Source: Oxalobacteraceae bacterium UBA4003
GTDB taxonomy: Bacteria; Pseudomonadota; Gammaproteobacteria; Burkholderiales; Burkholderiaceae_D
NCBI GenBank assembly: GCA_002384815.1
Contig: DGBN01000044.1
Location: forward strand, 1 to 42,957
Direction: 5' to 3'
Length of the DNA stretch: 42,957 bases
Every line of letters begins with the position of its first letter. Position 1 is the stretch's first letter. The position numbers were made by a program, and so were the translations under genes. The notes under the pieces were generated by a model. The model was not told the origin of the DNA. It did no database searches and was given only the letters and a program-made list of their open reading frames with translations. Shown in pieces: positions 8,331 through 17,518 of the stretch.

Positions 8331-9723
8331 TATCAGTCGAATCAAGTATCCGGCGGATATGCCGTCTCGCAAGTTTTACGGACGCTTGCTGGATCCGCTG
8401 ATTGCGATCGGATTGCTGTACCTGATCACGGTACTGTCCGGGAATACCTTTAGTGCCAATCATGTGGTGCTGGCGATATTGACCTTCTTCATCAGTTGCA
8501 CGGTCTTTGGCTGGAGCGATCCATGGCGCGATGTATTGGCGAGCAATCTCCTGATGCAGGGAAAATCCATCGCACTGGCGTGGATGACAGTCGTCGTGTT
8601 GCTGCTGTTCTTTGCCTATGTCGCCGGCTTGTTCAGTTTGTTCATGCAACGAGAGACCCTGATCTGGCTGGCCATTACTCCCCCGGCTTTGCTGCTTGGC
8701 CAGATCGTTCTGCAGAAAGCCAGTTTTGGTTTGAGTAGAACAAGTATGCGTTCGGTAGTCATGGTCGGCGTCAACGAACTGAGTGTCAAACTGGCAGAGC
8801 GGGTGGATGAAAATCCGGATTTGCGGATGGAAGTAAGCGGTTTTTTCGACGATAGGCATAGCTCGCGGCAGCCGGAGGATCAACAAATCCCGCTGTTGGG
8901 CGGCATGTCGGATATTCCATCGTATGTACGCAACAACAATATCAATACGATCTTCATCAGTCAGCCGATTTCCGCTCAGCCGCGCATCCGCAAATTGCTG
9001 AATGAATTGCAGGACACCACGGCATCCATCTATTTTTTGCCGGACATCTATGTATTCGACCTGATACAGGCGCGCTTTGACAGCGTGGCCGGCTTGCCGG
9101 TGGTGGCGATTTGCGAATCGCCGTTTACTGGCATCAACAGCATGGTCAAGCGTGGCAGCGACATCGTTCTGGCATTGATCATTCAATTGCTGCTGCTGCC
9201 GGTGATGCTGGGCATTGCGATTGCGATCAAGGCGACATCGCCGGGGCCGGTGATCTTCCGCCAGCGGCGCTACGGCCTCGATGGCGAGGAAATCATTGTT
9301 TACAAGTTTCGTTCGATGACAGTGTGCGAAGACGGTGCGCGTGTAGTGCAGGCAACCCGCAACGATCAACGCATTACCCGGGTGGGAGCCTTTCTGCGCC
9401 GTACTTCACTGGATGAATTGCCGCAGTTTTTCAATGTGCTGCAAGGGCGCATGAGTATCGTCGGCCCGCGCCCCCATGCCGTTGCGCACAACGAGTTGTA
9501 TCGCAAGCAGATCAAGGGTTACATGCTGCGTCATAAGGTGCGTCCCGGTATTACCGGCTGGGCGCAGGTGAATGGTTTTCGCGGTGAGACGGACACGCTG
9601 GACAAGATGGAAGCGCGCATTGCCTACGATCTGGATTACCTGCGGCGCTGGTCGCTGGCACTGGATTTATGGATAGTCGTGCGCACGGTGGGCGTCGTGC
9701 TGAAGCGTGATAACGCGTATTGA
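8320..9723 (+). CDS. epsB: Undecaprenyl-phosphate glucose phosphotransferase (initiating sugar transferase)
   Basis: A 467-residue polyisoprenyl-phosphate hexose-1-phosphate transferase. The N-terminal third has several hydrophobic segments (about residues 25-130), followed by a nucleotide-fold-like region (VVMVGVNELSVKLAERV) and one membrane-associated segment. The C-terminal bacterial sugar transferase domain carries VKRGSDIVLAL, SPGPVIFRQRRYG, YKFRSM, RTSLDELPQ, SIVGPRPHA and RPGITGWAQVNG. It transfers a hexose-1-phosphate, usually glucose, to undecaprenyl phosphate at the inner membrane, the first step of repeat-unit assembly. The ATG at 8320 overlaps the end of epsL by 11 nt and gives the usual family length. 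The symbol follows Methylobacillus eps naming and is less certain than the function. Confidence 0.9.
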   Translation: MNSDISRIKYPADMPSRKFYGRLLDPLIAIGLLYLITVLSGNTFSANHVVLAILTFFISCTVFGWSDPWRDVLASNLLMQGKSIALAWMTVVVLLLFFAYVAGLFSLFMQRETLIWLAITPPALLLGQIVLQKASFGLSRTSMRSVVMVGVNELSVKLAERVDENPDLRMEVSGFFDDRHSSRQPEDQQIPLLGGMSDIPSYVRNNNINTIFISQPISAQPRIRKLLNELQDTTASIYFLPDIYVFDLIQARFDSVAGLPVVAICESPFTGINSMVKRGSDIVLALIIQLLLLPVMLGIAIAIKATSPGPVIFRQRRYGLDGEEIIVYKFRSMTVCEDGARVVQATRNDQRITRVGAFLRRTSLDELPQFFNVLQGRMSIVGPRPHAVAHNELYRKQIKGYMLRHKVRPGITGWAQVNGFRGETDTLDKMEARIAYDLDYLRRWSLALDLWIVVRTVGVVLKRDNAY

Positions 9724-9758
9724 ACGTAAAAATTAAATGCATGCAGATGGAGAGAAAA

Positions 9759-10562
9759 ATGAAGAAAAACATGATGAAAAACATACGGCAAGCCATGTTG
9801 ATGGTGCTGATGGTAACGGTTGGCAGCTGGACCTACGCAACCGATGTTCCGCTCGGGCCTGGTGACGTGCTGAAGATCACCGTTTTCGGCAATCCGGATC
9901 TGACACTGGAAACGCGCGTCAGCGAAGCCGGTAGCATCTCCTATCCACTGGTGGGCGATGTCAAGGTCGGTGGACTATCGTCGAATGAAGCCGAGAGAAA
10001 AATTGCCGATCTGCTGGATAAAGGCGGTTTCGTGCGCACGCCTCAGGTCAATCTGATGGTCACGGAGATGCAGAGTCAGCAAGTTTCGGTGCTGGGGCAG
10101 GTCAACAAGCCAGGGCGGTATCCGGTCGATGGCAAGCGCAGCCTGACCGATATCCTGGCATTGGCCGGCGGCGCCAATGAAGAGGCGGGCGATAGCGTGA
10201 TCCTTACGCATACCCGTGATGGCAAGACCAGCAAGGAAACCATAGACCTGCTGGAACTGGTGCGTTCGGGCGACCCGGCAAAAAATCGCCAGCTGTCTGC
10301 CGGCGATTCGCTGTTTGTCGAACGTGCACCGCGGTTCTATATCTATGGCGAAGTGCAGAAGCCCGGTTCCTACAAGCTGGAGCGCGACATGATGGTCTTG
10401 CAGGCGCTGTCTTCCGGCGGGGGCCTCAGTCCGCGCGGCACCGAGCGTGGTGTGCGCATCAAGCGGCGCGATGCGGATGGCGTACTGCAAATCATCAGCG
10501 TCAAACATGACGATCTGCTGAAGCCGAACGACATCGTATATGTAAAAGAAAGTCTGTTCTGA
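9759..10562 (+). CDS. epsE: Polysaccharide export protein, EpsE type (Poly_export/SLBB)
   Basis: A 267-residue periplasmic protein. After a signal peptide ending near SWTYA, it has a Poly_export domain (LGPGDVLKITVFG to about residue 95) and two SLBB-type segments (VLGQVNKPGRYPV and IYGEVQKPGSYKL). These pack around the export channel in Wza-like proteins. The signal peptide has no lipobox cysteine, and the C-terminus stops after VYVKESLF with no amphipathic membrane helix, so it cannot span the outer membrane as Wza does. The start at 9759 follows GGAGAG (9749-9754) and gives a proper signal peptide. An upstream TTG (9720), overlapping the previous stop, is less likely. Confidence 0.88.
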   Translation: MKKNMMKNIRQAMLMVLMVTVGSWTYATDVPLGPGDVLKITVFGNPDLTLETRVSEAGSISYPLVGDVKVGGLSSNEAERKIADLLDKGGFVRTPQVNLMVTEMQSQQVSVLGQVNKPGRYPVDGKRSLTDILALAGGANEEAGDSVILTHTRDGKTSKETIDLLELVRSGDPAKNRQLSAGDSLFVERAPRFYIYGEVQKPGSYKLERDMMVLQALSSGGGLSPRGTERGVRIKRRDADGVLQIISVKHDDLLKPNDIVYVKESLF

Positions 10563-10575
10563 AGCGGAAACTGCC

Positions 10576-11970
10576 ATGACTCTTGCACAAATTCTGCGCA
10601 CCCTGCGCGCTCGTTACAAGATCGCCTTGCTGTTGCTGGCGGTGACGGTGATCGCGGCTTTCGCAGTCAGCCTTGCGATGTCGAAAACCTACAAGGCCAC
10701 GACCTCGCTGGTACTCAATAACAAGGGTGTCGATCCGGTCACCGGACTGAACGTGCCGGCGCAACTGATGCCGGGTTACATGCCGACGCAGGTTGATGTC
10801 GTCAGCAGCAAGATGGTGGCGCTGCAGGTAGTGGAGGATCTGAAGCTGGCGGAAGAGCCGGCGCTCAAGGAACGCTTTTCCCGCATCGAACATGGCCAGG
10901 CCACGATACAGGATTGGCTGGCCGATGGCCTGCGCGCAAACCTGACGGTGGAGCCGGCGCGTGACAGTAGCGTGCTGAATATCAGCTTCAAAGGTGACGA
11001 CGCCGAGTATGTCGCCAGAATCGCCAACGCCTTCGCGGTTGCCTATCAGCAGGTCAGCGTTGATCTGAAGGTGGCGCCGGCACAAAAAGCCAGCGGCTAC
11101 ATCAACGAACAGATCAAGCTGCTGCGCGACAAATTCGAGGCTGCACAAAACAAGATGTCGGCCTATCAAAAGGAAAACAATATTTTCAGCAGCGACAACA
11201 AGCTGGATGTCGAGACCGCGCGCTTGAGTGAATTGTCCAGCCAGCTGGTGATGGTGCAAGGGCAAGCGATGGAGGCAGGTTCACGCCAGCGTCAGGTGCA
11301 GAAAAATGCCGGCGGTTCACCCGATGTGCTGAGTAATCCGCTGATCCAGTCGCTGAAGTCCAGATTGTCAGAGGCAGAAGCCAAGTTCGCCGACATTTCG
11401 GCTCGCCTTAATGTCAATCATCCACAGTATATCGCCGCCAAATCTGAAGTCGATCAGGTGCGCGCCAATCTGAATCAGCAGATAGGACTGGCGTCAACCG
11501 GCGTTGTCAGCAATGCGCGCATTCTGCAGCAGCGAGAAGCCGAAGTACGGGCGGCGCTCGATGCGCAAAAGGCCAAGGTGCTGGGGTTGAATAGCGCACG
11601 CGATGAATTGAGCGTACTGGCCAATGAAATGGAAAACGCCAAACGTGCCTATGAAACTGCATCGCAGCGTTTGACGCAAACCAGCCTGGAAGCGCAATCG
11701 ACGCAATCGGATATTTCGGTGCTGACAGCAGCTGCCGTACCGCGCAATCCTGCTTCGCCGCGTTTGCTGCTGAATCTGCTGGTTGCGCTGGTGGTGGGCA
11801 GCATACTCGGCATCGCAGCAGCGATCGCGATGGAGCTGTTCGATCATCGGGTACGTTCGGCAGAAGACATGACGCTGCTGTTCGATTTGCCGCTATTGGG
11901 AGTGATCGAAAAATCGCGAACCATACAACACCGGCAGCAACCCCGTCTGGGCGGCCCTCTGCCGGCTTGA
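10576..11970 (+). CDS. epsF: Chain-length determinant protein EpsF (Wzz/PCP type)
   Basis: A 464-residue polysaccharide co-polymerase. One membrane segment lies near residues 15-35 (IALLLLAVTVIAAFAVSLA) and a second near 395-415 (LLLNLLVALVVGSILGIAAA), just after the proline-rich PRNPASP motif typical of Wzz proteins. The long periplasmic part between them is coiled-coil rich. The short cytoplasmic tail lacks a kinase domain, which is encoded separately by the next gene. It controls polymer length and couples polymerisation to export at the inner membrane. The start is ATG 10576, 13 nt after epsE. Confidence 0.9.
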   Translation: MTLAQILRTLRARYKIALLLLAVTVIAAFAVSLAMSKTYKATTSLVLNNKGVDPVTGLNVPAQLMPGYMPTQVDVVSSKMVALQVVEDLKLAEEPALKERFSRIEHGQATIQDWLADGLRANLTVEPARDSSVLNISFKGDDAEYVARIANAFAVAYQQVSVDLKVAPAQKASGYINEQIKLLRDKFEAAQNKMSAYQKENNIFSSDNKLDVETARLSELSSQLVMVQGQAMEAGSRQRQVQKNAGGSPDVLSNPLIQSLKSRLSEAEAKFADISARLNVNHPQYIAAKSEVDQVRANLNQQIGLASTGVVSNARILQQREAEVRAALDAQKAKVLGLNSARDELSVLANEMENAKRAYETASQRLTQTSLEAQSTQSDISVLTAAAVPRNPASPRLLLNLLVALVVGSILGIAAAIAMELFDHRVRSAEDMTLLFDLPLLGVIEKSRTIQHRQQPRLGGPLPA

Positions 11971-12029
11971 CGATGCGTGCCTCCTTATCGATAGTCAGAA
12001 TCTGAAAAAAGCGGATTGGAAAAAATATT

Positions 12030-12923
12030 ATGCTAAGAAATCAATTGCAAGATGCGGCCAGGCTGCAGCACGTGCCGCCTCCGCGCCTTACGAGCAGCCA
12101 GATAGGCAGCATTCTAGTTGATAGCGGCCGCCTGACTGCCGATGAAATGCAGAGAATTCTTCGGGAACAACACGTTGGTCGCCAGCGCTTTGGCGATGCA
12201 GGAATTGCGCTGGGTTTGCTGACGTCGGCCGATATCGACTTTGCCTTGTCGAACCAGTTTTCCTACCCCTATCTGATACGCGGTCAAAGCAATGTCAGTG
12301 AAGACGTGATTGCAGCCTACGATCCGTTCAGCAAGAAGGTCGAGGCCTTGCGCGCCTTGCGCAGCCAGCTGGTCATGCGCTGGTTTGGCGTGAGCGAAAA
12401 ACGTTCTGCGATGGCTATCACGAGTGCCGAACGCGGCGATGGCCGCAGCTTCATTGCAGCCAATCTTGCAGTGCTGTTTTCGCAACTCGGCCAGCGCACC
12501 TTGCTGATTGATGCAGACATGCGCAACCCGAGCCAGCATCGTTTATTCGGGATCGAAAACCGCTGCGGACTTTCTTCCATCCTGTCCGGCCGCAGCAGCG
12601 TGGCCGACGTGCACCGGATCGCATCGCTGGTAGACCTATCGATTTTACCCAGCGGTGCCACGCCGCCGAATCCGCAGGAATTGCTGGGACGTGCGGCGTT
12701 TCCGCACATGCTGCGTGAATTCGGTACTGAATTCGACGTGATCCTGATCGATACGCCACCTGATCATGAATATGCCGACAGCCAGACTGCTGCGGCACGG
12801 GCCGGTTCTGCGCTGGTGGTGGCGCGCAAGGATATCAGTCATGCCGGTGCGATCGGTAATCTGGTCGATTCGATGAAGCATGCGGGCGTGATGGTGGTGG
12901 GAGCCGTCCTGAATGAATACTAG
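12030..12923 (+). CDS. epsG: Chain-length determinant tyrosine kinase EpsG
   Basis: A 297-residue cytoplasmic BY-kinase-like protein, partner of EpsF. Residues about 20-90 resemble the MshEN/GspE N-terminal fold (IGSILVDSGRLTADEM, LGLLTSADIDFAL), which binds cyclic-di-GMP in some proteins. The ATPase part has a Walker A-like AERGDGRS (133-140), Walker A' LLIDADMRNP (158-167) and Walker B VILIDTPP (237-244). The usual Walker A lysine is arginine at 139. The C-terminus has a single terminal tyrosine and no tyrosine cluster, so autophosphorylation at a tail is doubtful. It follows epsF after a 59-nt gap. The EpsG family call (TIGR03029 type) is from memory of the family pattern. Confidence 0.87.
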   Translation: MLRNQLQDAARLQHVPPPRLTSSQIGSILVDSGRLTADEMQRILREQHVGRQRFGDAGIALGLLTSADIDFALSNQFSYPYLIRGQSNVSEDVIAAYDPFSKKVEALRALRSQLVMRWFGVSEKRSAMAITSAERGDGRSFIAANLAVLFSQLGQRTLLIDADMRNPSQHRLFGIENRCGLSSILSGRSSVADVHRIASLVDLSILPSGATPPNPQELLGRAAFPHMLREFGTEFDVILIDTPPDHEYADSQTAAARAGSALVVARKDISHAGAIGNLVDSMKHAGVMVVGAVLNEY

Positions 12924-12958
12924 TTTAATGAGCATCGTCTCGCAGGCGATGAAATGAC

Positions 12959-13960
12959 ATGCAAGCTGAAAGCACACACGAAAAACTGAGCGCCGAACTG
13001 ATCGAGCGGCACGATGTGTTGCGCGAGCTGATCAACTGTGCACCTTTCCATTATGTCGATATTCCGATACACGGAAATGTCGGCGACCTGCTGATCATGC
13101 ACGGCACGCTGGCCTTTTTTCGCAAGCAAGGGTTGAAGCCAAAATTGATTGCACCTTACTTTGCCTATGATGCAGGCTGGATTGCGCCGGAAGATGTGAT
13201 CGTGTTCCACGGCGGCGGAAATTTCGGCGATCTGTATCCGTATTTCCAGGAATTGAGAGAGCGGATCGTGCAGAGCCACCCGGAGAACCGCATCATCGTC
13301 TTGCCGCAGTCGCTGCATTTTTCTACACCGGAAAAAATGGCGCAGTCGGCAGAAGTATTCCGCACGCATGCGGATGTGCATCTCTGCGTGCGCGATCAGG
13401 TTTCGTTCGTGATGGCGCAGGAATTCACCGATCACGTTTATTTATTGCCGGACATGGCGCATCAGTTGCATCCGATGCGCGGCCATGCCATGCAAGCAGG
13501 TGCAGGCAGCTTGCATATCAGTCGCGTTGATGACGAAAGCAGCGATCACAAGCGCATGTTGCATGCGGTGTCGGACACGATAACGGACTGGCCGCAGTTT
13601 GTCGGTGCGCGTGAAGCACAGATCAATTTGTTCCGGCGTGCCATAGGCGCCTTCTTCCGTCGCGGTCTGGGGCGGCAGGCCAATCGCATTCTGGTGCCTG
13701 TATGGATTGCCTATTCAGGGCGCCTGATCGCAGATGCAGCGCGGCTTTTTGCACAGCATGAGCTGATCGTTACCGATCGCCTGCACGGACATATTCTGGC
13801 CTGTCTGATGAGCAGAAAAAACATCGTGCTGGACAACAGCTATGGAAAAAATTCGCGTTACGTCGAGGCATGGACACTCAACAGTGAGCTGGTCATGCTG
13901 CAGAAATCAAAATCGGTATCACCGACAGTACCGTCCGGGTTGGCGCCGGTCGCAATATAA
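12959..13960 (+). CDS. Polysaccharide pyruvyl transferase family protein
   Basis: A 333-residue protein of the PF04230 family (ExoV/CsaB/WcaK-like), which transfers pyruvate from phosphoenolpyruvate to sugars as a ketal. Conserved segments are IPIHGNVGDLLI near the N-terminus, VIVFHGGGNFGDLYP, IIVLPQSLHF and, near the C-terminus, VTDRLHGHILACLM. The last is the strongest family signature. It has no signal peptide or membrane segment, so it acts in the cytoplasm on the growing lipid-linked repeat unit. It implies that the finished polysaccharide carries acidic pyruvyl ketals. No strong ribosome-binding site is visible before the ATG. Confidence 0.87.
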   Translation: MQAESTHEKLSAELIERHDVLRELINCAPFHYVDIPIHGNVGDLLIMHGTLAFFRKQGLKPKLIAPYFAYDAGWIAPEDVIVFHGGGNFGDLYPYFQELRERIVQSHPENRIIVLPQSLHFSTPEKMAQSAEVFRTHADVHLCVRDQVSFVMAQEFTDHVYLLPDMAHQLHPMRGHAMQAGAGSLHISRVDDESSDHKRMLHAVSDTITDWPQFVGAREAQINLFRRAIGAFFRRGLGRQANRILVPVWIAYSGRLIADAARLFAQHELIVTDRLHGHILACLMSRKNIVLDNSYGKNSRYVEAWTLNSELVMLQKSKSVSPTVPSGLAPVAI

Positions 13961-13972
13961 GGAAACATTATT

Positions 13973-15049
13973 TTGGCAACCATAGATGTCTTACTGCCGG
14001 TAAAAAACGGGATCGATTTTCTTGCAGCTTCGCTCGACAGTATCTGTGCGCAAACCTTCAGGGATTGGCGCTTGCTGGTGCTGGATCACGGCTCTACCGA
14101 CGGCAGCCTGGAACTGGCAGAGGATTATCACCGGCGTGATCCGCGTATACAAGTGCACAGTTTTCCCGAAGCGGAAGGCCTGGCAGGTTTGCTCAATCGC
14201 GGTCTGGAAATCAGCGACTGCAAATATGTGATGCGGCATGATGCCGACGATGTGTGTTTCATCGATCGCATGGAAATCGTATTGGCGGCCTTCAAGCGCC
14301 AGCCTGATTGCATCGCGATCAGCGGGCAATCGGAAGTGATTGATGGCAGTGGTGCCGTGAGCGGCAATATCAAAATGCCTATCGGCCGGCAGCGCGTGGC
14401 GGCAGCCAGTTTTTTCCGCAATCCGATTACGCATCCGGCAGCCATGATGGATTTTGCCGCGATACAAAAGCTCGGTGTGCGTTACGGTGTCGATTTCCTG
14501 AATGTGATGCCGGCCGGGAAACGACTGACCGTCAATGCACTGGCTGAAGATTATTTCCTGTTCGGCCAGCTGGCGATACTCGGAAAATGCACCAACGTAC
14601 CGTCGCAACTGATTCAGTATCGCTGGCACGGCAGCAACGTCAGTGCGACCCGCTTCCGCGAGCAGGTGGAAGTCTCGCTGGATATCTCGCGCTATCTGGC
14701 GCGCTCGTTCAGCATCATGCATGGCTTGCCATATTTCGATCCGGCACCGTTCTGCAATCACGGCGGTATTCTGTTCGACGTGGCCGGGCAAACGGATTTT
14801 TCCGATGCCTTCGAGCGCATGGCGTACACCTTGCGGCGTGGCCTTGGTGATTCGGAAGAGCTGGAGCGCGAGCTGGCCTTCAGAAAGATGGCGACTACCC
14901 GTCAGGAAGCGCGATTGCTGTGGCGTTACTTCCGCTTCCAGTCGCGCAATGCGCCGGAAACCGGTGAGTGGAATGCAATACGTTCGTGGCTGATCCGGCA
15001 TTTTCCCGGCAAGGATCAAATGAGCGTGGCGCAAGAACTGAACGCATGA
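13973..15049 (+). CDS. Family 2 glycosyltransferase
   Basis: A 358-residue GT-A glycosyltransferase. The N-terminal fold opens with IDVLLPVKNG and DHGSTDGS, and has MRHDADDVCF with the metal-binding DxD (D90-A-D92). The C-terminal part is typical of short-chain GT2 enzymes and lacks membrane segments. It probably adds one sugar to the undecaprenyl-linked repeat unit; donor and linkage cannot be read from sequence. The start is a TTG at 13973, supported by TAAGGA (13958-13962) about 10 nt upstream and because the conserved first strand begins immediately after it. It lies 12 nt after the pyruvyl transferase. Confidence 0.88.
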   Translation: MATIDVLLPVKNGIDFLAASLDSICAQTFRDWRLLVLDHGSTDGSLELAEDYHRRDPRIQVHSFPEAEGLAGLLNRGLEISDCKYVMRHDADDVCFIDRMEIVLAAFKRQPDCIAISGQSEVIDGSGAVSGNIKMPIGRQRVAAASFFRNPITHPAAMMDFAAIQKLGVRYGVDFLNVMPAGKRLTVNALAEDYFLFGQLAILGKCTNVPSQLIQYRWHGSNVSATRFREQVEVSLDISRYLARSFSIMHGLPYFDPAPFCNHGGILFDVAGQTDFSDAFERMAYTLRRGLGDSEELERELAFRKMATTRQEARLLWRYFRFQSRNAPETGEWNAIRSWLIRHFPGKDQMSVAQELNA

Positions 15050-15053
15050 CGGT

Positions 15054-16523
15054 ATGCGTGCTGCGATGAACATGCAAACAGAATCCACCATGCATTCCGG
15101 TAGCACAAAAGTGCATATGCGCTGGCTGCCTGTTGCCAGCGATGCATATACGCTATTTGTCGTGATTGCACTGGCGCTTCTGATAGGCATCGTCGTGCCC
15201 TTTTATGCCGAGCTCATGGATTACAAGCCGGCACGCTTGCTGGCCTTGCCGGCCGTGCTGGTATTCGGCCTTCTGCTGCTGTTCAACCGTCTGCTGCTAT
15301 TGGCGCTGATCATCGTGTTTCGCTCGGCTGGTGACGTGATTCTCGACTCCACGCGTTTTTCGATAGGCGCTTATGAAACTGGTATAGGCGGTCTCATCAA
15401 TCTGTGCGTGATCATGCTGGCGTGCATGCTGGTATTTGAAAAACCATCACGCCTGCCGAAAAAAATGACGCTGGCATGGCTGCCTTTCCTGCTGATTGCT
15501 TTTTTCGGCTTGGTGATTTCGCCTGAAAAAGGTGATGCCATCCGCAGCTATCTGACCCTGTTGTCCTACTTTTCGATGTTTGTCATCGCCTTCTACTTCG
15601 TGCGCTCGGCGCAGGATTTCCGGCGTTGCGTGAAAATGGTTTTATGGTCGTCCGCCTTGCCGGCTGCGTACGCACTGGTAGATACAGGTTTGCACGGCTC
15701 AACTGGCGGCGTGGAAGGTTTCCGCCTGCAATCGACATTTACCCATCCGAATATCTTTGCCTTCTATCTGACGCTGATTATTCCGCTGACCTTGTACATG
15801 CTCAAGGACAAGGCGGTGCAATTGGGTAGCGGTAGCCGCGTCGCACTGACCTTGTACCTGATTTATCTGCTGGCCTTGCTGGTGTTGACGCAGACTAGAA
15901 GTGCGTGGCTGGCTTGCGTGATCATTTTCTTCGCGTATGCCTTGCTGTTCGAACGTCGCTATCTGCTCTACCTGATGTTGTTGCCGCTTGTCGCATTGCT
16001 GGTTCCAGAAATACGCGAGCGCCTGCTTGATCTGGGTAGCGGCACGACAGCGAGTGCTTATGCGAAATTGAATTCATTTGCGTGGCGGCTTTCGATCTGG
16101 GAAAGCGGCTTGCAATGGATGCGACCCAGTCATTATCTGTTCGGCTACGGCCTTGAGGCATTCCGTCATTATTCGCAAACATTTTTCCCTGCGGCCAATA
16201 ACATGAACTGGGGTGCGCACAATGTGTACGTGCAATGGTTCTTCGATGCAGGTGTGATCGGATTGATGGCCTATCTCTGGTTGCATGCGCGGGTAGCGCT
16301 GATGCTCAAATCGCTGATGCGTATCGACAGGCTGGCAGCCTTTGCCACGCTGGCTCTGGTGTTCAGCTATCTGGTGGTGTCCTCGTCCGACAATATCTTC
16401 GGCTATCTGGTTTTCAACTGGTATTTCTGGTTCAGTGTAGGTATTGGTTGCGCGCTGGCAGCAAGTTCTGCCTTGCCAGATAACAAAACCGGTCGGCATG
16501 CGCGTCCATTGGAGCGGCCATGA
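15054..16523 (+). CDS. O-antigen ligase/polymerase-like membrane protein (Wzy candidate)
   Basis: A 489-residue polytopic membrane protein with about ten to twelve hydrophobic segments. The PF04932 signature region is clear: TQTRSAWLA, then a large periplasmic loop with RLSIWESGLQWM and FGYGLEAFRHY, and WGAHNVYVQWFFDAG containing the conserved histidine. In an operon that also encodes Wzx and a Wzz-like EpsF, this is the best candidate for the polymerase that joins repeat units in the periplasm. Homology alone does not separate polymerase from ligase. Alternative ATG starts lie at 15066 and 15072. The last four bases overlap the next gene. Confidence 0.83.
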   Translation: MRAAMNMQTESTMHSGSTKVHMRWLPVASDAYTLFVVIALALLIGIVVPFYAELMDYKPARLLALPAVLVFGLLLLFNRLLLLALIIVFRSAGDVILDSTRFSIGAYETGIGGLINLCVIMLACMLVFEKPSRLPKKMTLAWLPFLLIAFFGLVISPEKGDAIRSYLTLLSYFSMFVIAFYFVRSAQDFRRCVKMVLWSSALPAAYALVDTGLHGSTGGVEGFRLQSTFTHPNIFAFYLTLIIPLTLYMLKDKAVQLGSGSRVALTLYLIYLLALLVLTQTRSAWLACVIIFFAYALLFERRYLLYLMLLPLVALLVPEIRERLLDLGSGTTASAYAKLNSFAWRLSIWESGLQWMRPSHYLFGYGLEAFRHYSQTFFPAANNMNWGAHNVYVQWFFDAGVIGLMAYLWLHARVALMLKSLMRIDRLAAFATLALVFSYLVVSSSDNIFGYLVFNWYFWFSVGIGCALAASSALPDNKTGRHARPLERP

Positions 16524-17506
16524 AATCGACTCCGCATCTGAAAGTGCTGGATGGCTGGCGTGGCATCAGCATCCTGTGTGTACTGGCGGCACATCTGTTA
16601 CCGGTAGGGCCAAAATCCCTGCAGTTCAATGCGATGTTTGGATTGCTGGGGATGGCATTGTTTTTTACGCTGTCCGGATTCCTGATCACTTCCTTCCTGC
16701 TTAAAAATCCGTCCACGATCGATTTTCTGGTGCGTCGCTTCTTTCGCATCATCCCATTGGCGTGGTTGTATCTGGTGCTTGCATTGGGCATGGCCGGCGC
16801 ATCGTCGGATGTCTGGCTGGCGCATTATTTGTTCTATGCAAATCTGCCACCCACGCATCTGGTAAGTCTGACCGAACACATCTGGAGTCTGTGCATGGAG
16901 ATGCAGTTCTATGTCGGCGTCGCCCTGATGTTTGCCGTGTTCGGCGTGCGCAGCCTGCTGGCAATTCCATTGATCGGTTTGCTGTTCACCTTGCTGCGCG
17001 TGACGGACGGCGTGTATGCATCCAGCATCAGTTATTACCGCATGGATGAAATCCTGTCCGGTTGCACGCTCGCCCTGATTATTCATCAGCGCCTGGGATC
17101 GCGTTTGCTGACGTGGCTGCAACGGATACCGCAATGGCCACTGTTGCTGCTGTTGCTGGTTTCCTGCCACGAGCAGGGCGCAGCGTTGAATTATCTGCGG
17201 CCGTATCTGGCAGCCTTGCTGGTTGGCACAACCATCCTGAATCCAGGTCGTGCCATAGCACCGCTGCTGGACAATCGCGTGCTGGTTTATCTGGCGACAA
17301 TTTCGTATGCACTGTACGTCATCCATCCAATGCTGGCCATCGGTACCTGGCTGGGTAGCGGCGACGTCATCATCAAATATCTGAAGCGCCCGCTGCTGTT
17401 TATTGTCCTCTTTGCGCTCTCGCATGTCTCCACTTTCTATTATGAAAGCTGGTGGACAGGTAGTGGCAAGAGCCTGGTTAAAAAATTGAAACTCAATACG
17501 GCGTGA
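16520..17506 (+). CDS. Membrane acyltransferase family 3 (putative polysaccharide O-acetyltransferase)
   Basis: A 328-residue integral membrane protein with about nine or ten hydrophobic helices. The N-terminal LDGWRGISILCVLAAH contains the Arg14...His25 pair typical of Acyltransf_3 proteins, followed by FFTLSGFLIT and VRRFFRIIPLAWL. Such enzymes acetylate sugars from the membrane, so it likely decorates the exopolysaccharide. GGAGCGG lies just before the start. The ATG overlaps the Wzy-like gene (ATGA), supporting coupled translation. Confidence 0.87.
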   Translation: MKSTPHLKVLDGWRGISILCVLAAHLLPVGPKSLQFNAMFGLLGMALFFTLSGFLITSFLLKNPSTIDFLVRRFFRIIPLAWLYLVLALGMAGASSDVWLAHYLFYANLPPTHLVSLTEHIWSLCMEMQFYVGVALMFAVFGVRSLLAIPLIGLLFTLLRVTDGVYASSISYYRMDEILSGCTLALIIHQRLGSRLLTWLQRIPQWPLLLLLLVSCHEQGAALNYLRPYLAALLVGTTILNPGRAIAPLLDNRVLVYLATISYALYVIHPMLAIGTWLGSGDVIIKYLKRPLLFIVLFALSHVSTFYYESWWTGSGKSLVKKLKLNTA

Positions 17507-17518
17507 AGCCGATCCTCC

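Noticed and set aside
13991..15190. 399-codon open frame on the minus strand
   Set aside because: Shadow of the family 2 glycosyltransferase gene; no family motif and no ribosome-binding site.
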